From Cyanobacteria bacterium K_DeepCast_35m_m2_023 (GTDB lineage Bacteria > Cyanobacteriota > Cyanobacteriia > PCC-6307 > Cyanobiaceae), in NCBI GenBank assembly GCA_016882345.1, contig VGQR01000054.1, forward strand, positions 1 to 9,694: a stretch of DNA of 9,694 nt, read 5' to 3'. The notes under the pieces were generated by a model. The model worked only from the letters and a program-made list of their open reading frames with translations. It did not search any database and was not told where the DNA came from. A program made the position numbers and the translations under genes. Positions 1 to 7,133 of this stretch are shown piece after piece (position 1 is the first letter of the stretch; each line of letters begins with the position of its first letter).

Positions 1-2038
1 CGAGCATCAGGGCGATCTGGCTAACCTTGGTGACCAAGGTGTTGATCTGGGTGACACCGATGCGCACCTGCGAGAGGCGGTAGTCCTCGCCGGTGAAGCG
101 GCGGTAGCGCTCGAGCCACTGCCAGCGAGCCTGACTGGCGAAGTTTTGGCTCTTGACGGTGCGAATCGCCGTCAACACCTCGACCAGAAAGCCCTGGGCC
201 CGGCTCCAGGCGCGGTTGCGGCGGGTGAGCCGGGTCTTGATCGGCTCGCGGCTGAGGCGGGTGACCAGCAGCAGGATCGGCACCTGGGCCAGCATCACCG
301 CCGCCATGACGGGGGCGATCCAGAGCAGCACGATCGCCAGGATCGGCAAAAACAGCAGATCGAGGCTGCTGCTGACCGCGGTGTCGGTCAAGAACACCCG
401 CACCCGCTGCAGGTCATAAAAGCGGCTGGCCAGATCGCCGACGGTGCGGCGGTCGAAGAAGCGCAGCGGCAGGCGGAACAGATGGCCGACGATCTGGCTG
501 CCCAGGCGGGTGTCGATGCGGTCGGACAGGTCGGACAGCAGCAGCTCGCGCAGGGTGCCCAACACCGCCATGACGGCGATGGTGACGCCCATGACCACGC
601 CGATAGGCAGCAGCAGCGAGAGGTTGCGGCTGCCGACAACGACATCGATGATCTGCAGCACCGCCAGCGGAAACACCAGCTCGAGCATTTTGCCGACAAA
701 GCCGGTCAGCAGCAGCAGCAACAGCTGGGGCCGGTAGCTGCCCATCGCGCCCCAGAACCAGGCCAGATCGAAGCGGGTGGCCTGCTCGTCGTCGGCGGGT
801 GAGTCGGCCGGCCGCACCAGCATCAGCTCGACGCCGTCGGGCCAGAGCTCGGCCAGGCCCGAGAGCTCGAGGGTGATCAGGCCCTGGGCCGGGTCGGCCA
901 GCACCAGGCCGCGGGGGGTGGCGTCCTCGACCAGCACAAAGCGCCCCTGGTAGCGGGCCAGGGCGGGGGGCTCGAGGCGATGCAGCTGACGCGCCGGCGC
1001 CGTCAACGGCCGCACCTCGAGCCCCAGGCTCTCGAGCAGCTGGCCCAGGTGCAGCAGCGAAATGCCGCCCAGGCGGCCGTCGCAATCGGCCAGCACCTGC
1101 AGCACGCTCTCACGCGGAAAGGGGAAGCGGTAGCGCGAGGCCAGCCGCTGCAGGCAGACCATGGCGCTGTCAAACGAGGTCTCGCCCCGCTCGTTGAGCG
1201 GCGGCAGGCGGAGGGCCTGGCTGGGCAACCCCAGATCGCGCGGATCGATCGGGGCGGGCAGGTCGTCGGCCGGGCGGGCCAGATCCCAGAGCTCCTGCGG
1301 GGCCCGCGGCGCGCCGGCGGGGCGATCGTCGGCAGCGGCGATCAGCCGCGGCTGCAGGGCCTGGGCCAGGGCCTGGCGCTCGAGCCCCAGCAGGCGCGGG
1401 CCAAGGGGCAGGCCGGCAGCCTCGCGGGGCTGCCAAGCGCTGAGGGCCTCGCCCGGCGCCCCGAGCAGGGGCGCGCTGGCCAGCCACAGCCGCGACGGAT
1501 CGAGCGCGAGGGGGCCGGCCAGCTGCTCACCGCTGAGCAGCTGCACGACCTCGGGCCGCCACAGCTCGGCCAGCAGGCCCGGCAGGTCGTCGATGCGCTG
1601 GGGCTGGCGCGCCAGCCAGGGCAGCAGCAGGGCCGCCAGTTCGCTGCGGTCGGGCTCAAGGCACGACTGGCGCAGGGTCGGCTCCTCGCCCAGCAGCCGC
1701 AAAAACTGCGGCGCCGGGATCGCCGCCACCAGGGTGGGCTCGCTGGCGAGGGCGGTTTCGCAGGGCACGGCGCGCACCAGGCCGCACCAGCCCAGCACCT
1801 CGCCGGGGCCCAGGCGCGCCAGGGTGAAGGGGGTGCCGGCCGCGTCCTGGGCCACCAGGCGCACGCTGCCCTCGGCGATCACCATCACCTGGTGGGGCAG
1901 GCGGTCGGCCTGCAGCAGCGGCTGCCCGGTGCGGTAGCGCACCCACTGGACATGGGTGCGCAGCACCTGCTGCAGCGCCCGGCTCTGGTTGGCGAGCCAG
2001 CCCTGCTGGGGAATCGGAAGCGGAGACGGATCGCTCAT
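1..2038 (-). CDS. Type I secretion ABC transporter (cNMP-like + degenerate C39-like + membrane domain), 3' part outside window
   Basis: Open from ATG at 2038 to the window edge (679 codons, no stop). It is an inner-membrane exporter subunit of the HlyB/LapB type, expected to secrete RTX-like proteins with an HlyD adaptor and an outer-membrane channel. Three regions are visible. Residues ~24-125 resemble a cyclic-nucleotide-binding/Crp-like beta-roll (RLGPGEVLGWCGLV). Residues ~285-405 resemble a C39 peptidase fold. Residues ~430-679 form the six-helix ABC membrane domain, with typical phrases RFFDRRTVGDLASRF (527-540) and IRTVKSQN (625-632). In the C39-like part the usual Asp-Cys-Gly entry is replaced by Phe-Asp-Ser (289-291) and the His before the beta strand is missing, while Asp-Pro (382-383) remains. 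It therefore looks like a non-cleaving substrate-docking domain. The ATPase domain must lie further left. The start overlaps the upstream parvulin-like gene by ATGA, suggesting translational coupling. No Shine-Dalgarno sequence is evident. Confidence 0.9.
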   Translation of the reverse strand, partial: MSDPSPLPIPQQGWLANQSRALQQVLRTHVQWVRYRTGQPLLQADRLPHQVMVIAEGSVRLVAQDAAGTPFTLARLGPGEVLGWCGLVRAVPCETALASEPTLVAAIPAPQFLRLLGEEPTLRQSCLEPDRSELAALLLPWLARQPQRIDDLPGLLAELWRPEVVQLLSGEQLAGPLALDPSRLWLASAPLLGAPGEALSAWQPREAAGLPLGPRLLGLERQALAQALQPRLIAAADDRPAGAPRAPQELWDLARPADDLPAPIDPRDLGLPSQALRLPPLNERGETSFDSAMVCLQRLASRYRFPFPRESVLQVLADCDGRLGGISLLHLGQLLESLGLEVRPLTAPARQLHRLEPPALARYQGRFVLVEDATPRGLVLADPAQGLITLELSGLAELWPDGVELMLVRPADSPADDEQATRFDLAWFWGAMGSYRPQLLLLLLTGFVGKMLELVFPLAVLQIIDVVVGSRNLSLLLPIGVVMGVTIAVMAVLGTLRELLLSDLSDRIDTRLGSQIVGHLFRLPLRFFDRRTVGDLASRFYDLQRVRVFLTDTAVSSSLDLLFLPILAIVLLWIAPVMAAVMLAQVPILLLVTRLSREPIKTRLTRRNRAWSRAQGFLVEVLTAIRTVKSQNFASQARWQWLERYRRFTGEDYRLSQVRIGVTQINTLVTKVSQIALML

Positions 2039-2745
2039 GGCAACAGGATCGAACACGACGTCCCCGGGGCAGGGGGCTGCTGCGCCAGCTGATCGAGCAC
2101 CCGCCCCAGCCAGAGGCGGTGCAGCTCGTCAACCAGGGCCTCGCGCTGGGCCTCGTCCCAACGGGCCGCCAGGCGCTGATCAAGCCGCACCAGCAGCACC
2201 CGTCCCGAGGGCAGGGTCAGGGGCGGCTGCACCGCGCCGGGCAGGCAGCGCTGCAAGAGCCGATCCAGCGGGGACTGCAAGTCCTGCAGGCGCAGGGGGC
2301 CGAGACGCCCGCCACTGAACCGCTCGGGGCCGAGCGAATCGGCGGCCAACTCGCCAAAGCCCACCTCGCCTTCGCGCAGTTGAAAGAACCACTCCTGGGC
2401 CAGATGGGGATCGCTGGTCTGGAGCAGCGAGAACCAGAGCTGGTCGAGCTGGCTGCCGCGCTCCAAAAAGCGCTGGTACGCCTGCTCGCCAAACCGCTGC
2501 TGCTTCCAGGCGTGCAGCTCGGCGGTCGCGGCCACGCTGCCACCAGCCAGCTGGCGCTGCTGCTCGGCCATCAGCGCTTCGCGGCCAGGGGCAGTGGCGA
2601 CGGCTGGCGGGGGCAGCGCCAGCACTGCGGCCTCTAGGGAGCGCAGCAGCCAGGGTTGCAGCAGGCCAGCGGCCAGCAAGACCGCCAAGGCTGGCTCGTC
2701 GGGCCATTGCAATGAGACGCTGGCAGAGCCTGTCGATTCGCTCAT
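2035..2745 (-). CDS. Parvulin-like (PpiC/NifM-type) peptidyl-prolyl isomerase homologue, probably catalytically degenerate
   Basis: 236 residues. A helical N-terminal half (~15-110) is followed by a short parvulin-like core (~113-190). That core contains REGEVGFGELAADS, the GGRLGP turn (145-150) and PGAVQPP (169-175), equivalent to the family pattern of G-x2-F-x2-LA...S...GG-x-LG...G-x-V-x-x-P. The His residues normally at both ends of the active site are not seen: the final strand reads RVLLVRLD where catalytic parvulins have G-Y-H-I. A chaperone or binding role is therefore more likely than prolyl isomerisation. It overlaps the type I transporter by ATGA, so the two are probably co-translated, and it may hold secretion substrates unfolded. 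There is no signal peptide, so it should be cytoplasmic. The ATG used shares CATG with the divergent TPR gene. An in-frame TTG at 2712 is an alternative start. Family call fairly sure; activity unknown. Confidence 0.75.
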   Translation of the reverse strand: MSESTGSASVSLQWPDEPALAVLLAAGLLQPWLLRSLEAAVLALPPPAVATAPGREALMAEQQRQLAGGSVAATAELHAWKQQRFGEQAYQRFLERGSQLDQLWFSLLQTSDPHLAQEWFFQLREGEVGFGELAADSLGPERFSGGRLGPLRLQDLQSPLDRLLQRCLPGAVQPPLTLPSGRVLLVRLDQRLAARWDEAQREALVDELHRLWLGRVLDQLAQQPPAPGTSCSILLP

Positions 2746-3445
2746 GGGCTCAGCGCTGGATTCGCTGTGGCAGGCCGCGGTGCAGGCGATCGACGCCCAG
2801 GCCTGGCACGAGGCCGAGGGGCTGTTGTGGCGCTACCTGCAACTGGAACCCGCTGCCGCCACCAGCGTGCACGACAGCCTGGGCTATGCGCTGTTGATGC
2901 AGGGGGACTTTGTCGGCTGCGAACGGGTGCTGCAGCCCTACCTGGAGGCTGCTGACCGCAGCTTCTGGCTGAGCCACAAGCTGGGCGACGCGCTGCGGGG
3001 ACAGCATCGGCTGGACGAGGCAGCCAGCCTGTACCGGCGCAGCCTGGCCGAGGGCTCGGACAGCCCGCTGACGACACGCAACCTGCTGCAGACCCTGTAC
3101 GGCCTGGCGCCGGCGGCGGCGCTGGCCGAACTGACGCACTGGCAACAGGACGAGGCCTCGCTGCCTGTGACTGCATGGAGCGGAGCCCGCGAGGCGGCTG
3201 CCTTGGTGCCGGGGCTCGAGCTGGCCGACTGGCTGTGGCAACACGGCCAGGACGATGCCCATTGTCGCCGCCGTCTGCTGGAGGAGCACTGTTACGCCCT
3301 GAATCTGCACGGCTGCTGGACCATCTTGCAACAGCTGCAGGCTCCAAGCTGCTGGGAGCAGCAGCTCATGCGGAAGCTGCATGAGCTGCTGCTGGTTCCG
3401 GCGGCAGCAGCACCCGCCCCAGACGCTGCCGCACCACCGCGCTGA
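2744..3445 (+). CDS. TPR-repeat protein, unknown partner
   Basis: 233 residues from ATG 2744. Helical pairs with TPR spacing occur at ~6-36 (AWHEAEGLLWRYLQLEP), ~40-72 (HDSLGYALLMQGDFVGCERVL) and ~74-107 (LGDALRGQHRLDEAASLYRRSL), with a possible further repeat to ~136. The rest is helical but not clearly repetitive. No signal peptide or membrane helix is seen. TPR proteins are scaffolds, and next to glycosyltransferases and secretion genes it could organise such a complex; no specific function is visible. Codon use is CTG-rich like its neighbours, which supports a real gene. The first ATG shares CATG with the divergent parvulin-like gene and has no Shine-Dalgarno sequence. No better upstream start lies close by. 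The last ~27 codons, ending in an Ala/Pro-rich tail, lie antisense to the end of the glycosyltransferase gene. Confidence 0.75.
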   Translation: MGSALDSLWQAAVQAIDAQAWHEAEGLLWRYLQLEPAAATSVHDSLGYALLMQGDFVGCERVLQPYLEAADRSFWLSHKLGDALRGQHRLDEAASLYRRSLAEGSDSPLTTRNLLQTLYGLAPAAALAELTHWQQDEASLPVTAWSGAREAAALVPGLELADWLWQHGQDDAHCRRRLLEEHCYALNLHGCWTILQQLQAPSCWEQQLMRKLHELLLVPAAAAPAPDAAAPPR

Positions 3446-4529
3446 GCCGCGCGGGGGCGAGCTGCTGCTGCACAGCGCGGCGCCCACGGGCGCCCAGCTG
3501 CCGAGCCGCGGCCGGATCGGCCACCAACTGGCGCATGGCCTCGGCGGCCTCGGCGACACAGGGCTCTGCCCACGTCGCGCCGGCAGGATAGTCGCCGCGG
3601 GTGTGGACGATGGCAACGGGCTCCCAGCTGATCAGATGGGCGCTGCCGGGTGGCATGAAGTCCAGGTTGCCCGAATAGCCGGTTGCGATCACGGGGATGC
3701 CCATCGCCATGGCCTCGGCCAAGGTGAGGCCAAAGCCCTCGGCACGGTGCAGGCTGACCAGGGCATCGCAGCCCTGGTACAGCTGCTCGAGCTGGGCCGC
3801 ATCGAGCAGGCTGTCGATCCAGCGAATGCGGCGATCGGCGGCGGTGCGGGTCTTGAGCTCTGCTGCCTGCTGGACAAACTGCACGGCGCTGCTGGTTTTG
3901 AGCAGCAGCTGCACCGGCGGAGCCTGGGCCTGGCCGGGCGGAAAGGCCAGCTGAAAGGCCTCGATCACGGCCAGCGGATTTTTGCGCTCGACCGTGCTCC
4001 AGAAATCAAACAGGGTCAAGAAGGTGAAGGGTCGGTCGGCTGGTCGCTGCTGCGAGCGCAGGGCGGCGAGGCGATCGAGCCGGGGCCAATCGGGCAGATG
4101 GGGCAGGGCGATCACCGGTAGCGGCGATCGCTGGGCGAGGCTCTGGGCGCAAAAGCTGCTCGGGCACCAGATCTCGTCGTAGGGGGCAAAGAAGCGCTCC
4201 CAGCCGCGCGGAAACTGCTCGAGCTCCCAAGCCCAGTAGGCGACGCGCAGGGGCGCCTCGAGGCTGCAGCGCGCAAGGAGCTCTGGACTGCTGGCCAGCA
4301 CGTTGGGGTTGGTGTGCACCAGGTCGAGCTGCACCGGTCCGTCGGGAGCGGGCGGTAGCGGTGTCGTGGCGACCGGCGCATGGGAGGCCAAGGGCAAATC
4401 GATGGGCCAGACCTGACAACCGGCGGCCTCTAGGGTGCGCCAGGTGGCCTTGGCACCACCGGCCAGACCAAAACCTGAGAGAATGTGTCCGTACAGACGT
4501 ACATTAAATTTGCGCGGCTGTATCTGCAC
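3366..4529 (-). CDS. GT4-family glycosyltransferase
   Basis: 387 residues from a GTG start; a retaining, GT-B-fold sugar transferase using a nucleotide sugar, cytoplasmic or membrane-peripheral. The N-terminal half has the acceptor-domain glycine loop GHILSGFGLAGGAKATW (14-30). It also has VAYWAWELEQFPRGWERFF (96-114), typical of transferases annotated alongside cell-surface polysaccharide genes. The C-terminal half starts near FTFLTLFDFWSTVERKNP (168-185) and contains the GT4 E-x7-E signature EGFGLTLAE (E264, E272), followed by MGIPVIATGYSGN (276-288). Length is normal for the family. Sugar and acceptor cannot be told. It diverges from the StrG-like gene across a 47-bp gap with an inverted repeat that includes its own GTG start. 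Its 3' end overlaps the convergent TPR gene by 80 bp. It lies among glycan-tailoring genes, so a role in the same polysaccharide or glycoprotein is likely. Confidence 0.9.
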   Translation of the reverse strand: MQIQPRKFNVRLYGHILSGFGLAGGAKATWRTLEAAGCQVWPIDLPLASHAPVATTPLPPAPDGPVQLDLVHTNPNVLASSPELLARCSLEAPLRVAYWAWELEQFPRGWERFFAPYDEIWCPSSFCAQSLAQRSPLPVIALPHLPDWPRLDRLAALRSQQRPADRPFTFLTLFDFWSTVERKNPLAVIEAFQLAFPPGQAQAPPVQLLLKTSSAVQFVQQAAELKTRTAADRRIRWIDSLLDAAQLEQLYQGCDALVSLHRAEGFGLTLAEAMAMGIPVIATGYSGNLDFMPPGSAHLISWEPVAIVHTRGDYPAGATWAEPCVAEAAEAMRQLVADPAAARQLGARGRRAVQQQLAPARLSAVVRQRLGRVLLPPEPAAAHAASA

Positions 4530-4562
4530 GGGGTGATATTGATTAACTCACCCCCATGGTGC
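4526..4562. promoter_or_regulatory. Strong inverted repeat in the divergent intergenic region
   Basis: GGGGTGA (4530-4536) and TCACCCC (4548-4554) are perfect inverted arms around an 11-nt AT-rich loop. GCAC (4526-4529) and GTGC (4559-4562) extend the pairing after a 4-nt bulge (CATG). It lies in the only intergenic gap longer than 10 bp, between the divergent GT4 and StrG-like genes. It could be an operator for a dimeric regulator. It could also be an RNA hairpin that pairs the GTG start codon of the glycosyltransferase (4527-4529 is within the base of the stem). The surrounding ~100 bp is more AT-rich than the window, as expected of a promoter, but I cannot place -35/-10 boxes with confidence. 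Confidence 0.5.
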
Positions 4563-4576
4563 CCGCCCGCGACTAA

Positions 4577-5296
4577 TTGACTGTGGTTGATGCCCTGCCC
4601 ACCACATCGCTTATCGCGGCAGCGCGTGACCTGCGCAGCCGGCTGCACCGGCGTCGGCTGCCCTGGGCAAGCGACAGCCTCGGCTTGATTAACGGCTTGG
4701 AAAGCGGCCTGGGACTGCCGCTGGTGGCGCTGCACCGACACTACGGCCCTTATCCGCTGTTTCGAGCAGGGCAGGACAACCACACGACGCTGCATCGCCA
4801 GCTGTACGCCTTGCACAAGGGCCTGGAGAGCCACTACCGCGCCCTGTGCCAACGGGTGGTTGACGAGCTGATCGGCGAAGCCTGCTACGTGCAGGCGATC
4901 CCGACCTATCGGTTTGGGCTACCGGGCAACCGTTGGGTGGGCAGCTACCACCGGGACAGCGACTTTGGGCACAGCGCCTATGAAATCAATGCGATCTGCG
5001 CCCTGACCGTCGCGGCCGGGTCGTCTGCCCTGCATGTGCAACGGGAGCCTGGGCTGTACGACTTCGAGGCGTTGGAACTGCAGGCTGGCGAGGTGATTCT
5101 GTTTGATCACATCGACCGGCTGCACGGCTGCCCGCGCAACCGCAGCGGCCAGTGCGTCGCCAGCATCGACTTTCGGTTTGTGCCGCTGCGGTTTGCCTCA
5201 GCCGCGTTTGCTGCGGCTGCAGCCAGCATCAACACCCAGACCCCGCTGGTGCCGGGGGGGTATTTCGACGACGCACCACTAGCGGTGGCGGCCTGA
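4577..5296 (+). CDS. StrG-like Fe(II)/2-oxoglutarate-dependent oxygenase homologue
   Basis: 239 residues. The core resembles the StrG family, named from streptomycin biosynthesis and related to phytanoyl-CoA-type dioxygenases. An H-x-D metal pair sits in GSYHRDSDFGH (H125, D127), followed by EINAICALT (136-144), then EPGLYDF (157-163), GEVILFD (171-177) and the distal His region LHGCPRNRSGQ (H183) leading to SIDFRFVP (196-203). This suggests hydroxylation or another oxidation of a small molecule, lipid or sugar. The usual 2-oxoglutarate Arg about 10-11 residues after the distal His is Cys193/Val194 here; R200 might substitute. TAA at 4574-4576 bounds the reading frame, so the start is TTG 4577 or GTG 4583; neither has a clear Shine-Dalgarno sequence. 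Its stop overlaps the RgpF-like start (TGATG), indicating one operon. Substrate unknown; from context, a glycan precursor or sugar-linked molecule. Confidence 0.75.
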   Translation: MTVVDALPTTSLIAAARDLRSRLHRRRLPWASDSLGLINGLESGLGLPLVALHRHYGPYPLFRAGQDNHTTLHRQLYALHKGLESHYRALCQRVVDELIGEACYVQAIPTYRFGLPGNRWVGSYHRDSDFGHSAYEINAICALTVAAGSSALHVQREPGLYDFEALELQAGEVILFDHIDRLHGCPRNRSGQCVASIDFRFVPLRFASAAFAAAAASINTQTPLVPGGYFDDAPLAVAA

Positions 5297-6366
5297 TGGG
5301 GGCGCGGCGTCTGGTCAAGCGGCAGCTGCGGCGTTCGCAGCGGCAGGCGGCGACGCTGTGGCAACAACTCACGGCCCCCTGGCGAGAACTGTTGCTGCAG
5401 CCGATGGACCGCCGCAAGCTGCGGCAGATCCAGCAGCTCGCGCGCATCGATCAGGTGCAGTGGCCCGCGGCCTGGACCGGGGGAAGCGAGCGGCTGGCGT
5501 TCTTCTCGCATTATTCGCCCAGCGGCCAGCTGCAGCGCTGCATGCGGCGGTTTCTGGGCGATCTGGTGGCTCGGGGCTGGCCGGTGTTGCTGATCAGCGA
5601 CCAGCTCAACGCCGACAGCCAGCAGTGGTGCAGTGACCACCAGATCGGGGTGCTGCTGCGCCGCAACCAGGGACGCGACTTTGGCGCCTTTCAGGATGCC
5701 TGGCTGGCCCTAGCAGCCGCCGGCACAGCCCAGCAGTGCCACAAGCTGCTGCTGCTCAACGACAGCGTGTATCCGGTGCAGAATCTGCAGGGCAGCAGCT
5801 GGCCGCAGTTCCTCGAGGGGGACTGCAACGGCGTGGTGGGTTTCAGCGATTCATTTCAGAACGGCTATCACCTGCAGAGCTACGCGTTGCACATTCCGCA
5901 GCAGGTGCTGCAGACCCCCTGGTGGCACGACTATTGGTGGCACTATCCGGGCTGGGCCGGCCAGAAGGTGGCGATCCGCGATGGCGAGATCGGCCTGTCG
6001 CAGCTGTGCCTGCGCCAGGGCATCGCGCTGCTGCCCCTGCATCCGGTGGCGCTGTTGCGCGCGCGGCTGGCCAGCGGCGCCCTGGCCGAAGAGCTGCGGC
6101 GTTGGTGCTCGGCTGAAGCGAGCCACTGGATGCTGCAGCAGTGGCTGGCCGGGGGCGACCATGCCGTGAGCGCCTATTCACCGGCCCATTTCTGGGCGAT
6201 CCCGCTGCTGCTCGAGGGCATGCCGTTCATCAAGCGGGTGCTGCTCGAGACCAACGACAGCGGCTGCGTCGATCCTCTGCTGATCGCTGCCGGCCCTCTG
6301 GGCTGCGTCGATTGGCGCGAGCTGAGCGATTTTTTGCGGCCAACGACGATCGGCTACGCCGGCTAG
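5296..6366 (+). CDS. RgpF-like (rhamnan synthesis F family) polysaccharide biosynthesis protein
   Basis: 356 residues from the ATG overlapping the StrG-like stop. Family landmarks appear in order: FFSHYSPSGQLQRCM (69-83), VLLISDQ (97-103), LLRRNQGRDFGAF (120-132), LLLLNDSVYP (151-160), GFSDSFQNGYHLQSYALHI (182-200), DGEIGLSQLCLRQG (229-242) and PFIKRVLLETN (310-320). RgpF-type proteins act in synthesis of rhamnose-containing or other cell-surface polysaccharides and probably transfer a sugar. No signal peptide is seen, and the basic N-terminus (residues 1-50) may bind membrane or a partner. The length matches a stand-alone RgpF domain. An alternative start upstream would run far into the StrG-like gene in another frame. 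The stop shares CTAG with the stop of the convergent permease gene, leaving no room for a terminator. Family assignment is good; sugar and acceptor are not visible. Confidence 0.85.
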   Translation: MGARRLVKRQLRRSQRQAATLWQQLTAPWRELLLQPMDRRKLRQIQQLARIDQVQWPAAWTGGSERLAFFSHYSPSGQLQRCMRRFLGDLVARGWPVLLISDQLNADSQQWCSDHQIGVLLRRNQGRDFGAFQDAWLALAAAGTAQQCHKLLLLNDSVYPVQNLQGSSWPQFLEGDCNGVVGFSDSFQNGYHLQSYALHIPQQVLQTPWWHDYWWHYPGWAGQKVAIRDGEIGLSQLCLRQGIALLPLHPVALLRARLASGALAEELRRWCSAEASHWMLQQWLAGGDHAVSAYSPAHFWAIPLLLEGMPFIKRVLLETNDSGCVDPLLIAAGPLGCVDWRELSDFLRPTTIGYAG

Positions 6367-7133
6367 AGCCAACGCAACACAGCCATGCGCCGCCGCTCGA
6401 GCGCCCACAACAGCAGCGCAATCAGCAGCAGCTGCAGCGGCAGGGCCAGCAGTTGGGCAGGCCAATGGGGCTGGCCCAGAAACGGATCTCGGGCCAGCAT
6501 CACCCACAGATAGAGGGGGTTCCAATGGCTCACCCAGGCCAGCGGCCCCAGGCTGCGGCTGTAGAAGAGGATCGGCGAGGCAAGAAAACCGATCTGCAGC
6601 ACGATCGGCACCAGCTGGGGCAGGTCGGCCAACCACACTGCGGCCGGCGCAATCAGCAGCGACAGCAGCAAGCAGCCGAGCAACAGATTGACCAGCCCCA
6701 GGGCGCCGGCCCCGGCCAGGGCCAGCCACAACTGGGGTCTGACCAGGCCCAGCACCGCCAGCACGGCACCTAGGCCGATCAACAGGGCCACACAACTGGT
6801 CAACCACTCTTCGAGGACGATGCCCCCCAGGGGCAAGGGCTGGTTGAGCAGGCGCTCGCGTCCACGCTCGAGCACGGTGCAGCTGGCGTTGACCGCCCCG
6901 GCCAGGGTGTTCCAGCCCACCAGCCCCAAGGCCACGTAGGCCCAGTACGCGGGCCAGTCGGCCACGCGGGTGAGGGTGCCGTAGATGCCCCCCAGCACCG
7001 CGGTGGTGAGCAGGGCCGAGAGGCCGATCCAGCCGCTGCCCAGCAGGGTGCGGGCAAACTGCACCTGGATGCGCAACCAGGCCGCATAGGCCAGCACGGG
7101 CAGGACCCGGCGGTAGGTGCGGCCGATGTTCAT
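6363..7133 (-). CDS. ABC-2 type permease for polysaccharide export (Wzm/KpsM-like)
   Basis: 256 residues, the usual length for the family. About six hydrophobic segments are visible, roughly 35-52, 63-82, 110-130, 136-162, 172-190 and 228-244. The amphipathic N-terminal region (RIQVQFARTLLGSGW) and the signature FLASPILF (183-190) followed by HWNPLYLW (203-210) and a nearby RDP are characteristic of Wzm/KpsM/RfbA permeases. It forms the membrane channel and would pair with the ATPase domain of the upstream gene, which it overlaps by ATGA. The ATG at 7133 is chosen because an AAGGG ribosome site precedes it by 9 nt and because it fits family length. Longer in-frame extensions would overlap deep into the ATPase gene. 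The substrate is presumably a lipid-linked glycan in the inner membrane. Confidence 0.92.
   Translation of the reverse strand: MNIGRTYRRVLPVLAYAAWLRIQVQFARTLLGSGWIGLSALLTTAVLGGIYGTLTRVADWPAYWAYVALGLVGWNTLAGAVNASCTVLERGRERLLNQPLPLGGIVLEEWLTSCVALLIGLGAVLAVLGLVRPQLWLALAGAGALGLVNLLLGCLLLSLLIAPAAVWLADLPQLVPIVLQIGFLASPILFYSRSLGPLAWVSHWNPLYLWVMLARDPFLGQPHWPAQLLALPLQLLLIALLLWALERRRMAVLRWL

Noticed and set aside
703..727. CAG-type trinucleotide run
   Set aside because: Encodes a leucine-rich membrane helix of the transporter on the minus strand; explained by codon use and not a separate repeat element.
980..2092. Open plus-strand frame of 370 codons opposite the type I transporter
   Set aside because: Gln/Ala/Gly-rich translation with no fold-like pattern; mirrors the CTG/CAG bias of the real gene on the other strand.
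4124..4131. GCGATCGC octamer (cyanobacterial HIP1 motif)
   Set aside because: Only one copy found in 9.7 kb, compatible with chance; too weak to support cyanobacterial origin by itself.
4430..4852. Minus-strand frame spanning the divergent intergenic region
   Set aside because: It would cover both the N-terminus of the glycosyltransferase and the StrG-like gene in wrong frames, and no domain is visible.
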